Shown here piece after piece: positions 49,151 to 59,515 of a stretch of 64,000 nt of DNA. This DNA is from Monilinia fructicola. Taxonomy: Eukaryota > Ascomycota > Leotiomycetes > Helotiales > Sclerotiniaceae. The DNA lies in assembly GCA_008692225.1 (NCBI GenBank), contig VICG01000016.1:310001-374000 (forward strand). Direction: 5' to 3'. Position 1 is the stretch's first letter, and every line of letters starts with the position of its first letter. Under the pieces are notes generated by a model that was not told where the DNA came from, did not search any database, and was given only the letters and a program-made list of their open reading frames with translations. The position numbers were made by a program, and so were the translations under genes.

Positions 49151-50536
49151 ATGGAACGAAAGAATGCAGAGTCTGGTCCTTCAACTTGCCCTCCTCCGAA
49201 GGCACCCAATGCGAGTTTTCGTATGTAAATTGGCCATTCATCGCCCGCAAAACAATATCTATACTGATCTATAATAGCTACACACAACTCACCTCGAGTC
49301 TGGTTCATGACATCTGCGCTGTCTCCATTATCGGTTAGATTGATCAGACTTCTTCTCAAACATGGTGATTATGTAGCTGCTGGTCTACCACCAAACGAAA
49401 TCGAAGATGATGAACGATGTGTAGAATTCAAGGAGCTCATTGCTGATTGCAATAGCAATAAAAAGCAGTGTGATGGTTGGAAAGAAAGAATTCGTGGTAT
49501 CAAGTGTGATGGCAGGTGAGGCATTCTCTTGTCGTGACATGAGTCTGTACTGAAATTCCAAAAGTGCCAAATCACAATGCATCTCAGCTATAGCAGAAGC
49601 TATTCAAGTATTTTGGTCGTATAGATATCCTGATGTGCTGCACATCTGAAGGTATTTGACACCAAAGTACAGTATCCCTCAAAATTCCATATTAATAGCG
49701 GTGTAGCTGTTGTCGGAACAGTGGAAGAACTTTCAACTCCAGTGACTCAAAATCTTGTTCGTGATCAATTCGAAACCATATATTTTACTCAAATCAACTT
49801 CATCAAGGCCGTTCTGCCACATTTGCGGGAGAAACGTGATGGCCATATCATCATTCTTACTGGAATATCAGGCCATATAGGAACACCAGGAATGTCAATG
49901 TTTTGTGCTGCGACCTGGGCACTGGAAGGATTTTGTGACTCCCTCACTTATGAAGTTGCCCCCTTCAACATTAGAGTGACAATCGTTCAACCTAATAAAG
50001 AGATCTCAGTCTTAACAAACAAAATTATTTTCGCCCCACAGTTACCACAGTATGAGAGCAAAACCAATCCAGCTCCGGTAATGAGGGAGATCTTAACGAA
50101 TGTACTAAACACGCATCCAGATACGCGGATAGAGCCACAAACAGACCAATCTTCAAAAAGTACTATCGAGTCGAGGTTTCCTATTCTTCCCAGCGAATCA
50201 AGAGATAAATTAGTCATGGAAACTGTTCATTCTTTGACTGCAATTGGAGGTCACGAAAATCCACCAGCAAGGCATATTGTAGGTTTTGAAGGGATAGCGG
50301 CTGTTAAAGAAAAGCTTAAGACAGTCAGTGAAGAGATGGAAGATTTTGTAGAAGTGAGCTGTGCAGTGGACTTTTACAATAAGAGCGAGGTTCGAAAAGC
50401 AGCATTGGGAACGCTACCTAATCGCAGTGGCAGTATCGAGAGACCAGACTCCATCAATGAAGGTGAGAATGCCCAAATCAAGGGAGGAATTCAAAAGCAA
50501 CCCAAAAATAAGATGAAAAGATCCGGGAAAAAATGA
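49151..50536 (+). CDS. SDR-fold protein with degenerate catalytic and cofactor motifs (probable pseudoenzyme)
   Basis: Four exons (49151-49220, 49299-49515, 49565-49651 and 49707-50536) encode about 400 residues once one extra T in T4 at 49611-49614 is discounted. The overall order is that of a classical short-chain dehydrogenase/reductase: a Rossmann strand at residues 25-48, GRIDILMCC, a helix with QINFIKAVLPHLREKRDGHIIIL, and ALEGFCDSLTYEVAPFNIRVTIVQP. However, TGxxxGxG reads TSALSPLS (28-35), NNAG reads CCTS, and the catalytic YxxxK reads FCAAT (190-194). Only the Ser at about 179 remains. The tail is basic. It may be a non-enzymatic member of a fungal SDR subfamily, because the coding frame is maintained. 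The function is unknown. Confidence 0.75.
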
Positions 50537-50945
50537 CTGGATGAGAAATCATGAAGGATATCATTAAGAAAAAAAGATGTGGCAACGAATAAGCCAATAA
50601 AGTTGGGATCGAGTACTGATTAGTGTTTCTTCAGATTGAGGGTAAGGGTCACAAAATAGTACTACAGTGTCATATGAATACCTTGTAAGTAGCCAGTCAC
50701 ATTAATATACAGTTTTATTCACTGAATTCGTCGATAGATTTTGTTTAAAATATTTTTGAAGTTGTTCGTTATTTAGGAAAGATTTTTACCTGTATCTTGA
50801 TTGGAGGAAAAGAATCTGGAAAGGAAAATCATGTCTCAATTTACATTCAATCCATCCTCATCATTTCTTCCTCGCCTATCACATACCTGCAGATCCTCGT
50901 TCAGCCCTCGCTTTCCGTCGTCCTTTGATCTTCAGCTCCAGCGGA
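50537..50945. other. short intergenic spacer between convergent genes
   Basis: It contains the 3' ends of the SDR-like gene and of the hypothetical gene on the opposite strand. Nothing else is seen. Confidence 0.5.
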
Positions 50946-51436
50946 CTACTTAACAATCCTTCTAGTCTTTTTAGCCTCCTCTGCTTTTCTGAAAATCTCC
51001 TCTCTTCTTTCTCAAACTTCTTTTATTTTCTCTCAGACTCTCTCTCTCTCTTTCAGCCCACTCTTTTAATATCTCTACCTCTCCCTTCCTCCCAAGCAAG
51101 TTTCTGACATGGGAATGCCGCGCCACTGCGAATTGGGCGCTCGCAAGCATCTGGAACTTAGATCTCGGGTTTCGTCTGATTTTCTTGGATTTTTTGTATG
51201 CGTGATCTGACGGAAACTCTTAGCTGGTATAATTCGCGGGGTTGGGTTGGAGTAGACGCTGAAGTGGAAGTGAGGAGTGGAGTGGAAGGGGAGGGGGAGG
51301 GAGTGGTGGAGGTTTGTTCCTCGGTAGTAGCACTGCTGCTACCAATCTGAAAGGAAGTGAGCATTTCTTGGATTTCCTCCAGTTCCTCGCTGAACGGTTT
51401 TGGGGAACTGTTGTCAGTGGGGGCTGGGTTGCTCAT
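50946..51436 (-). CDS. small hypothetical protein, disordered N-terminus and charged helical C-terminus
   Basis: An open frame from 51436 to 51158 starts MSNPAPTDNSSPKPFSEELEE. It continues as a Ser/Thr/Pro-rich linker and ends with an Arg/Gln-rich segment (ELYQLRVSVRSRIQKIQEN). Downstream on the same strand, 51090-50946 reads as a strongly charged helix (EILKEWAERERE...EEAKKTRRIVK, stop at 50946-50948) if one extra base in an AAA run is ignored. I infer that the two are exons of one gene, but no convincing splice pair was fixed. It could be about 130-150 residues. No family is recognised. Confidence 0.4.
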
Positions 51437-53539
51437 TTTGAAAATGATTCGGCTTTTGATGTCAGTTTTGCTGATCGGAATTTCGACTTACGAGTTTCTT
51501 GCTTTGGATTCGGGGTTCGAAGGCGAAGAGTGAAGTTGTAAGAAGGATCGTGATCTGGATGCTGAAGAAACAGATAGCTGGAATATATGGATGGAACTTA
51601 TAGTTGTCACAATGCTATTGTTTGGATATTACTTTACGGAGACCAATTTCTTCATTCAAGACTTTCTCTTTGTTCTCGGGAAGAAATCATGAAAGAATAA
51701 TTAGGTTGAACCAATAATCCCCTGTTTATATCCTTATCCGTAAAGATACTGTTCAGAAGTACAAAGGGAGGTGGATTTTCTGTGGCCTTGTGTGTATTGT
51801 TTACAATATATACTCGAGTATTGCGAGGTAACATTAGATACACTGGGGTCACAACAGCGAGTCAGGAGAAGACATGAAGGGTGCTGCCTCGTAAGCAGTA
51901 TGATGATTTCTGTTAACTGAGCTGCAAACCCGGCGTTCTCGTCAAATTGAATTAGCATAGGAATTTTTGAAGCTTTCCCGTATGAGCAAAAACCCTGCAA
52001 CCTTATCAAAAGCAAGAACAATCTTGATTATTATCCATTGAGAGATCTTCCCAATCCGAAAAGCAAATTGAACGCATTCAAAATAAAAGTCGATATCCAT
52101 CATGAAATTTTCCGTGACTGGGCAAATCGCGTATCGTCTATAATTTTAAAGCCTCCCGAGGTCGGCTGCAAAAACATCTTTCTTGACTTTTCCCAACGGA
52201 AAATTAATCGGCCATTTCTCAGTTCCTAACATCTTCTATTCGTCATCTTCACAGTAAATTGGCAATCGCATCATATACAAACGGACATGACATCCCCAAG
52301 CTTAACAGCAAGAAACTAACACGCATCATGAATAGACCTAAAATTCTCACGTCTCAGCGGAGCCACTCTCGCTACCTACTTTGCCGAGATAACTGAGCTA
52401 AGTTATATCATTGACGCTAAGCCCCCTTCTCAATACTTACCACCTACAATATCCTCCTCGAGAATCTCTCGAACAGAAGTTCGAGAATAGGCCGAGGGAC
52501 ATACATAGTACTAGAAGAATGATCGCTTATGATTTCGAGGATGTATCTTTAATGATTCAATCACAAAAAAGTTAAACCTGACTGCCCTACAGTTTGCAGT
52601 TTTCTTTTCTTTTTTGCCTTTTTTTCTTTTGCAATTAAGATAAATGCATCTAAGCTTCTAAGAAAAGAAATTTGCCCATTGAGAGACTAGTTCGGATCAG
52701 CTCCAACTTCTAGAGGCATCTATATCATGTAGATCCAATTGTCTGCATGCTCTGTTGAACAAGAGCTCGTACCAGATACGGATAATGAAAAGTGAAGGAG
52801 AGAGAACCAGCGAAGTTTATTGACTAAAGCTGGATTCTCTTCAAGCTTCTGCCAAACGATCTATGGATATGATATTGGACGCACAACACCAGAATCTAAA
52901 CACTCTCATTAACCTAGTGAAACTTTGATATTGGGGGGACTTTCATATGTGTTATGAATAAGCTGGACAGTGACAGATGAGTAACCGAACGGAGAATTTT
53001 CCATTCATGAAAAAATATGCGTGTCTCGTTTAGAAAAAGATTTCTTCACCTTTCTGTGCGAAACTTCATTTGATGAGTGGTTGTTATGATCACTAGAAGG
53101 ACGAATGCGCCGCCTGGGATTTCCTTGGATTCATTCTACGGATAATGACAACTAGCGCGGTCAATTACAAAAGCCACGGCAGCGAACCTTGATTGGTTGC
53201 GTAATTATCTCCTTCTCATTTTTATGACGACAAATAGACGGTATACTCTGTCGATGTTTCTGGATTCCTGTTGAAAGTTTTCCAAGGCCAACGCAAGAGT
53301 CTAGTCTGATCAAGATTGAATATCCAGTTGAATATTTCGAAACAATGTCCCACAAAGCCTCATTAGTTTGCTGTTATTGTATGAACCTTGAGAATCAATG
53401 AGTAAGTCATCTTTTAACCCTAGAATATTGCGTGTGGTCATCTCTATGTGATCTTTGCAACATTGCAATTTCCGGGGCACTACAGTCATACCAGAAATTT
53501 GGTCACCTAGTACGTATACAATCAGCTTTCACTTTAAGG
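51437..53539. other. 2.1-kb intergenic region, no supportable gene
   Basis: There are only short frames on both strands. The left end is the upstream region of the hypothetical minus-strand gene. The right part may hold further decayed sequence of the NLR-like relic, but nothing recognisable. Confidence 0.4.
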
Positions 53540-54020
53540 TGATACATTGGTTTGGAAAATTCAAAAGCTTAAACACACTTCAAAAGAGCTTGTAGTCAAA
53601 GTCTAGATTTTGAAGATCATCTAACCGTTCCAAATTTCTGGAATCTGTGCTTCCTATCAGAGACTGTGAAATGATTGGCGAGCACTTGCCCACGGAGTGC
53701 GCGATCTCTTAAGTATCAGATTATCCAGGTCACGAAATAGCTTGTTTGGTACTTCTTTACATTGTGAAGCAAGACTGGTGAGCGACAGCTTGTCCTTTCT
53801 GTAACTATAGCCTATTTATTCATTGCTGAGAACTTTGGATTCCCAAGTCATTGTTAATGGAGCTGAGATCAAAGATAATCGTGGACAGCTCGAGACTTTT
53901 AGCCAAAACGCCCTGAAAGGAAGGATGCAACTCGGTAGCATTGGTGATGACATTTGAACTAAAGTCGACAAAAAGAACCGTAGTAGCTGAAAGACTGGAA
54001 GCAGAGAGGGGATCAGGCAT
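53540..54020 (-). pseudogene. relic of the N-terminal domain of a fungal NLR (STAND) protein
   Basis: The minus-strand frame starting at 54020 begins MPDPLSASSLSATTVLFVDFS and continues to SLELSTIIFDLSSINNDLG. This matches the N-terminal domain that precedes NACHT in many ascomycete NLR-like proteins (MxDPLSAL...VQFVDFS...DL..LN). After a stop at about 53820, similarity resumes with SLTSLASQCKEVPNKLF and WASARQSFHSL. It resumes again after another stop with RNLERLDDLQNLDFDYKL. Family order is kept but stops and frame changes interrupt it, and no NACHT or repeat domain follows. It therefore looks like a degraded fragment. A short functional N-terminal-only gene is less likely. Confidence 0.6.
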
Positions 54021-54456
54021 CTTGTAATAGGATATAATCTTTCATTGATTTGAAGCCATTCAAGGTGTTAAACAAGTCATGCGTGATTGATATTGTTTTT
54101 GTTGTGTTATGGTGTGATGTCACGGCATCTTCATACGTACGCCTCACCATGACTACCAGACGTTTGATGCGCATTGTGAATACCATGGAGGACTTCTCCA
54201 GACTTGTCGTCCAGGTAATACCTGAATGATGTTGAACACCGAGCTCATGCATTAATCGGGCAAATGCAGAACACTGTGCATTCACGAAAGGAGGTAAATG
54301 CCATAGAACTAATCGTATATCTTCCGATTGAGTATTGAATTTACTAGGTTCAACAGTAAGAAAACACTAGTTTTCGGTTTTGATAGCTAGTTTTCTCGAA
54401 ATGAGGTACTTCTCATAATCAGATGTCTGGAAATGAAGGAGCTCTGATTGAATAGT
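54021..54456. other. spacer upstream of NLR relic
   Basis: A minus-strand frame at 54013-54285 has no recognisable domain. Nothing else is supported. Confidence 0.4.
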
Positions 54457-54740
54457 CCACCAGTGGGTGCATGGACTCATAAAACGTTAAAGTGTTGATA
54501 TCTATATATGTTAAAATGCAATTTTTCGTTTTATTATAATACTATAAATTGAATCTTCAAGATTTTTGTAATCTTTAAAATACATTATATTCTTTATGTA
54601 TTTTTTTATAAAGAGATAGAGTTTTATAAAAATTAATATATATTGGGATTAGTATTTTAAAATTGAAATATTTGATGTTATTTTTTATTGAAATCCATTG
54701 AGCATATTTTCGTTTTATGAGTCCGTGCACCCACTGGTGG
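54457..54740. mobile_element. 284-bp miniature inverted-repeat element with 30-bp termini
   Basis: The left end (54457-54486, starting CCACCAGTGGGTGCATGGAC) is the inverted copy of the right end (54711-54740) with a single C/T difference over 30 bp. The interior is A/T-rich without coding capacity. No clear target duplication is visible. It lies about 145 bp upstream of the DUF1640 gene start and belongs to a different family from the elements at 38.6 and 41.3 kb. Confidence 0.8.
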
Positions 54741-54761
54741 TCTGAAGATGGCCGCGCGAAA

Positions 54762-54806
54762 GAATGTCAGCCTTGCAGCAAGGCTGAATATCCGACATTC
54801 CACGTG
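54762..54806. promoter_or_regulatory. nested inverted repeat followed by CACGTG
   Basis: CAGCCTTGC (54768-54776) and GCAAGGCTG (54778-54786) form a perfect 9-bp stem with a one-base spacer. GAATGTC (54762-54768) and GACATTC (54794-54800) form an outer pair. CACGTG follows directly at 54801-54806. The position about 80-120 bp before the start codon of the DUF1640 gene suggests a dimeric factor site. Confidence 0.4.
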
Positions 54807-54883
54807 TGGTGGGAGATCCTCGGCATTCAATATAATATGTTGAACAGATGCTTAATGAAATTCAACGTCAACCAATATGAAGT

Positions 54884-56246
54884 ATGTCTACAGCACGCTT
54901 AACTTTCCTATATCCTACACTATTTCGTGGAATTCGAGCTAGCGAACCTATTGCCCCAAGAGTGCGAATACAATCTGGGCGAGCAACCCACCAAACAAAG
55001 ACCGAGACAATTTGGTACAACCCAAAGAAGGAGGGATGTTTTTGTGCAGAGACATGGGAAAGCCGTCGAGCCTTTTCTGAGAGAGGGGGAAAATGAGAGC
55101 AACGTGAAAGTGTTCCTGCCGGAAAAAGAAGTCGAAGAAGAGGAAGAAGAAGATGTGAACGATGTGAAAGTGGGAACGAAGTCACAGAAAGCCGCCAAAA
55201 CCAAAGACAATGATGCGATAGCAGAAAAAGGGCCTTCTTCTGCAGCGCCATTATCAGAAGAGACGCGGGCTGCTTTGAGAGTAGCTGGAGACCCCGGAGT
55301 TACAGCGAGATCCAGTCTCAGCCAAGGTCCGGAGCAACTCACTCCACGCCAACAAGCTGCAGCAAATACAGGCAAAATGGCACCGTTAGAAACGGTATTA
55401 CACATGCCACCCCCTGAATCGGCGGATGCTCAAAACTCGTTGAAACCACCGCACTTACAAACACCGCCTTATGTTCATCATTTTGACACATTTGCGTTAG
55501 TCCAGCAGGTTCAAGAAGGAGGCTTCACAAAGGAACAGAGCATTACTTCTATGAAGGCAGTGAGGGAATTGTTGGCAATCAACTTGGCTGTTGCGAAAGA
55601 GAGTTTGGTTAGCAAGAGTGATGTAGAAAATGTTAGTCCTGCATCTTCTGAATCCCTGTACTCCCACACATTCGCTGACAATCCTATAGGAAACCTACCT
55701 TTTCCGTGCAGCCTGTTCCGAACTGAAATCCGAGATCCAAAATAACCGCAAGGCCAATGAGGAAAAGATGCGTCGGGAACGGACACTTCTACAGCACGAA
55801 GTTGATATCCTCAACCAAAAGCTTACCCAAGAGCTACTCACACTCAAAGATGATCTCAAAGGAATGTTTGATGATCGCAAAATGACTGTGCGACAGGAAC
55901 AGCGTGCCATGGAAACTGGAGTATGTATTCCGACCATCTTCCACTTTTCACAATTCTAATCAAAGATAGATCCAAGAACTGAACTACAAAAAAAAAAATT
56001 ACTGTCATGCTCAACAGCGACGCTAAATCTGAAATAGAAGGTCTCCGGTGGGTGCTCACACGAAGATCAGTTATGGGTATCTTGTTCATGGCTTTCATGG
56101 TGTTGACGAGCTTGAGATATGCAAGTTACAAGGCGCATGAGCACGAAGAAAATAGGAAGAGGGAAGCAGATGCGCATGCGAAACATGATGAAATTGTTCC
56201 GGATTTACCTTCGCAAGGAGCTGCCGCTATCTTAGCGGCCAATTAG
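54884..56246 (+). CDS. mitochondrial DUF1640 coiled-coil membrane protein (MCUR1/FMP32-like family)
   Basis: Three exons (54884-55631, 55690-55920 and 55970-56246) encode about 417 residues. The ATG at 54884 gives an Arg-rich, acid-free presequence (MSTARLTFLYPTLFRGIRAS) typical of mitochondrial import. A disordered, partly polyglutamate segment follows. The DUF1640 core begins VHHFDTFALVQQVQEGGFT and runs through AKESLVSKSDVEN, LFRAACSELK, MRRERTLLQHEVDILNQ and ELNYK. It ends with one membrane helix (VMGILFMAFMVLTSLRY) and a charged tail. The family consists of inner-membrane coiled-coil proteins implicated in respiratory assembly or calcium uptake. Two frame breaks are present: one extra base near 54997-55001, and an A11 run at 55988-55998 where the frame needs A10 or the more usual A4. 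Confidence 0.88.
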
Positions 56247-57904
56247 CTCGCGTTCAATTTGGGCTGAATATGAGATACCATACCTGCACTGTTTTGAATT
56301 GATGACACATAAAATACCATTACTTACCATACCTGCGCATGCAGAATGGCCCATACATATATATGTATATAGCTAGGCAGTCCCTAGGTTTATGACGGGA
56401 GAAACAAATGCCCAAAAAATGTGTCCACGTCGATTCATCATGGAATGTGAGATGGACTTACAGATCGAGGTACTCCATCGCCTCTCAGCTCCACTCAGGC
56501 TTACTCCTCATGACTGACAAAGTGTGGTCTTTGCCGATATTTCCTTGACGGGAGGTGATGACGGGTATTTTGTATTGAGTGAACGAATTGCCATTCGGTT
56601 AGTAATTGTGCTGTTTTGATTAGGCACGTAGTTTTTTCAACAGGACTTATAAGTTGCTGGCTATGCAAGACGGTTAGGTCAACGCGGGCACTTGTATATG
56701 AAGCGCTTGGTGTGGGTAGGCGCAAGCGAGTTGTGACTTGTGGTTCTGCTGTGGAACCATTAGAATGGATTTGAAGCTGATTGTCGAGATTTGGCGATGA
56801 AACGACTGGATCATGGGGGCATGTTTTTCGTTGAGGTTGAGGTGCTATCTTGGTATGTGTAAGGTGGGTTGCTACGCAGGGGGCAACTGGGAATGGACGG
56901 GACTTAAGCTTCTTCTCGTTCGTTTTTCCTTGGGAGATCATCAGCTTCTGGTTGACTGACGTATCGTTCGTCCTACATTACATGCAAATCGCACGGGCGT
57001 GTTGGGGCTGATCTTACGTCGAGAGTGCGAGGAAAGTTGGTTTTTGTTGATCAATAGCCGTTCTTGTCTCAGTGGATGGGTATGCCAAATCGGCAATGAA
57101 GTTTTTTTTTTTTGAGTATATTTACCCAGCTCCGTCTGTGCTGTCGAGCTATCCCAATACTACGAGCAACTTGCATTGACACACCTGTCCCTTTTCAAAC
57201 CATTGTCTATCTTTTTTCTCACAGAGCAGTGGTGCTCTGCAAGAACTCCCTTGAGATAGCCGAGAGGGGCCGCAATTTGGAAATGAACGCGAAACATGTT
57301 TTAATTGTGTTCAATATTTACATTGAATTAGGGCATTCAGTTTTATTGTCCAAGTTGATAGGTTACATTCTTTCTATACACGTCACCTTCTCTGCCTAGC
57401 TTCAATATTCCAAGGTATCTTCAAGCGCTCCACGCATTCTCCCCACAGAACGTATCATCACCTTTCCGCTCCCCAAGTTGCCTCTAAAATGTCTGAAAAC
57501 TGCACAAAAGTGAGAACGATGCAGACGATGGACCTGAACCTTTTGTGGTCAACAAGCGTTGTCCTGCATTTGAAGAAATATTCCTCACCTTGGAAAGGCA
57601 GCAATAGCTTGTTGTGAACCATGCCAGCCTCTACTGCGCAGATTCACTGATAGACACAATTCTACAACTAGCGTTGGTTTGATTCCCGAATGCTTCGTGG
57701 GCAGGATGGGTGGATTGATAGACGCAATTTTGTTATAAAACAAGCATTTGAATCGAAACACACATATTATGATATATCTAGTTGCAGTGACCAGATATAG
57801 GCTTGGTGATCTGAATCCTCGGAGGTCTACATTGGCTTTACTTGCCGGGCTAATACTTATAGCCTACCATTAATTCTATACCATGAATACCTATAGAAAC
57901 AACG
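56247..57904. other. 1.65-kb intergenic region, no supportable gene
   Basis: The longest frame (minus 56501-56941) is basic, low in hydrophobic clusters and lacks any domain. An uninterrupted T run lies at about 57104-57113. Nothing else is recognised. Confidence 0.4.
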
Positions 57905-58357
57905 TGAGTTCTAGTGAAAGCTGTTTTCATTGTCGGTTCTTCTTTGAATGTCCTGAAGATAGATTCGGATACATCAGCCAGAAAGATACTGATGGTAGGC
58001 GCAGACAGTCCTATGTTAAAGGACCAACAATTCCGGGACCTTGGGTTCATGTTTATCACATGTACATGTGGTTTTGAAGTTGAATTTGTTCCTTTGACTT
58101 GTGCATTTCCATCAAAGCCACTGTGTAAAGTCACAGCGATAGTTATTGTTGGACAACTTGACAGAATGCCACAAAACCTCTTGCAAGGGAGCCAAACTGT
58201 TCACAATGATATTGAGCAATCAGCATTGTATACAGGTGAATATGGTAACATATCAAGATTCCTAAATGATCATTCAAGTTTTGGTCCCAACATTTCTCAC
58301 GTCATAGGTGCTAATCGCCAAAAATCTCCCCATTTCGTGTCTTTGTTGAATACGTAG
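57905..58357 (+). pseudogene. possible relic of a SET-domain protein
   Basis: The plus-strand frame contains TGEYGNISRFLNDHSSFGPN, close to the SET-domain core (YGN[IV]SRF[IL]NHSC.PN), about 100 codons after its start. KSPHFVSL follows, where SET proteins carry a PHF/AFF-like strand. Neither the upstream catalytic motifs nor a post-SET are recognisable, and a stop follows at 58355-58357. It may be a decayed fragment or a chance resemblance. Confidence 0.3.
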
Positions 58358-58830
58358 TCTTTTTTTGCAGTACAGGTATCCGAGACGAGGATTTCGACGC
58401 TTGGCGCCGTTGCTCAAGTGTGGCAATGGCGGAGTTAGATGTTTTCCAAGAGCCCGAGCTGCTTGCTGATCGTGTATAACATGGAAATGAACTTTCCTTG
58501 TGATGAACTGAAGTTTGAACTGGATAGCGAGTGACTTCTCTGATGGGAAGTGGCAAATAGGACCAGTAGCGTCGCTGCGGCTCCGGTTGTACCATGGTAA
58601 TTTCTCGAAACTTTGTTCTTGAACTCTGATACCTTGGTCTCAATTCGGACGCACTGCAGGTAGATGTCGTATGATGAGCATGCGATATTCGAGACCGTGG
58701 GGCTTCGAAACTTCGGTACTGACTAGAAAGGCGGCTGTCTTGAAAGGGGGGCGAGCTTCTGCCTTCACAATAGCGGTCCTTTGCGCACTCTTGACCTTTG
58801 GAATCATAAACACTTGGCTGTGGGTAATAG

Positions 58831-59515
58831 CTAGCGCTCTCTTCTCAGGATACTTCGTGGAGTTGTAGGTATCTGGGGTCGATCACGACTGTGCGTTTTT
58901 GAGGCAGGAATTGTTTTCGCACCGTTTGTAGAGCGGTCATGCTGTTCATTGTAGTGTTTTGAAAAGCTCAGTCTAGGTGTGTTGTAGAATTGGTACTCAT
59001 CGATGATCTTCCCTTCTATAACTTTGTGTGGCGTCTCTCGTCTGCAATTGCGATAATTTCTATCTTCGCGATATCCGCAGGTATTTGAGGTTGGTTCAGA
59101 CTTCTGGTTCCAGCATTTGGTTCTCTCGCCGATGTTTAGCGCCCCTCGCATCATTGGAGCAGGTTCGGAGTTCGCATTCATGTCAAAACTATACGAACGA
59201 CTGCGGCTAGTGATGCGCTCAATAGGATTATCGATAATTCCACCAGGAAATTGTTTGATGAGCTCGTCTCTCGAGCCATCTGACATCTGCAGAATTTGCC
59301 GTATCGTAATTCTCCAAAATATGCCTGATTGCGGGGATAGAATCACACCAACATGCTGCAGGTCCATCTAGCAAGGCATCAATAGCTCTTATGTAAATGT
59401 AAGTTGGAATATATCTTGAGTCGCTAGCAGCGAGGTCAAGCTTAACCTTCTTAAGCCACCTCGAAGCTGATTCGGTTTCACCAGTAAACTTTCCTGCCTG
59501 GTCAAATCTAGGCAT
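58831..59515 (-). pseudogene. orphan gag-like sequence (Ty3-type retrotransposon gag relic)
   Basis: The frame starting at 59515 reads MPRFDQAGKFTGETESASRW and then AIDALLDGPAACWCDS. This is the pattern of a retrotransposon gag domain (F.G....A..WL..L, ALL.G.AA.W). A one-base frame change near 59285 leads to DELIKQFPGGIIDNP, the usual continuation. It then becomes a hydrophilic Arg/Ser-rich tail ending at 58831. No protease, reverse transcriptase or long terminal repeats are seen nearby. It is a solitary relic, or less likely a host-adopted gag gene broken only by an assembly error. Confidence 0.5.
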
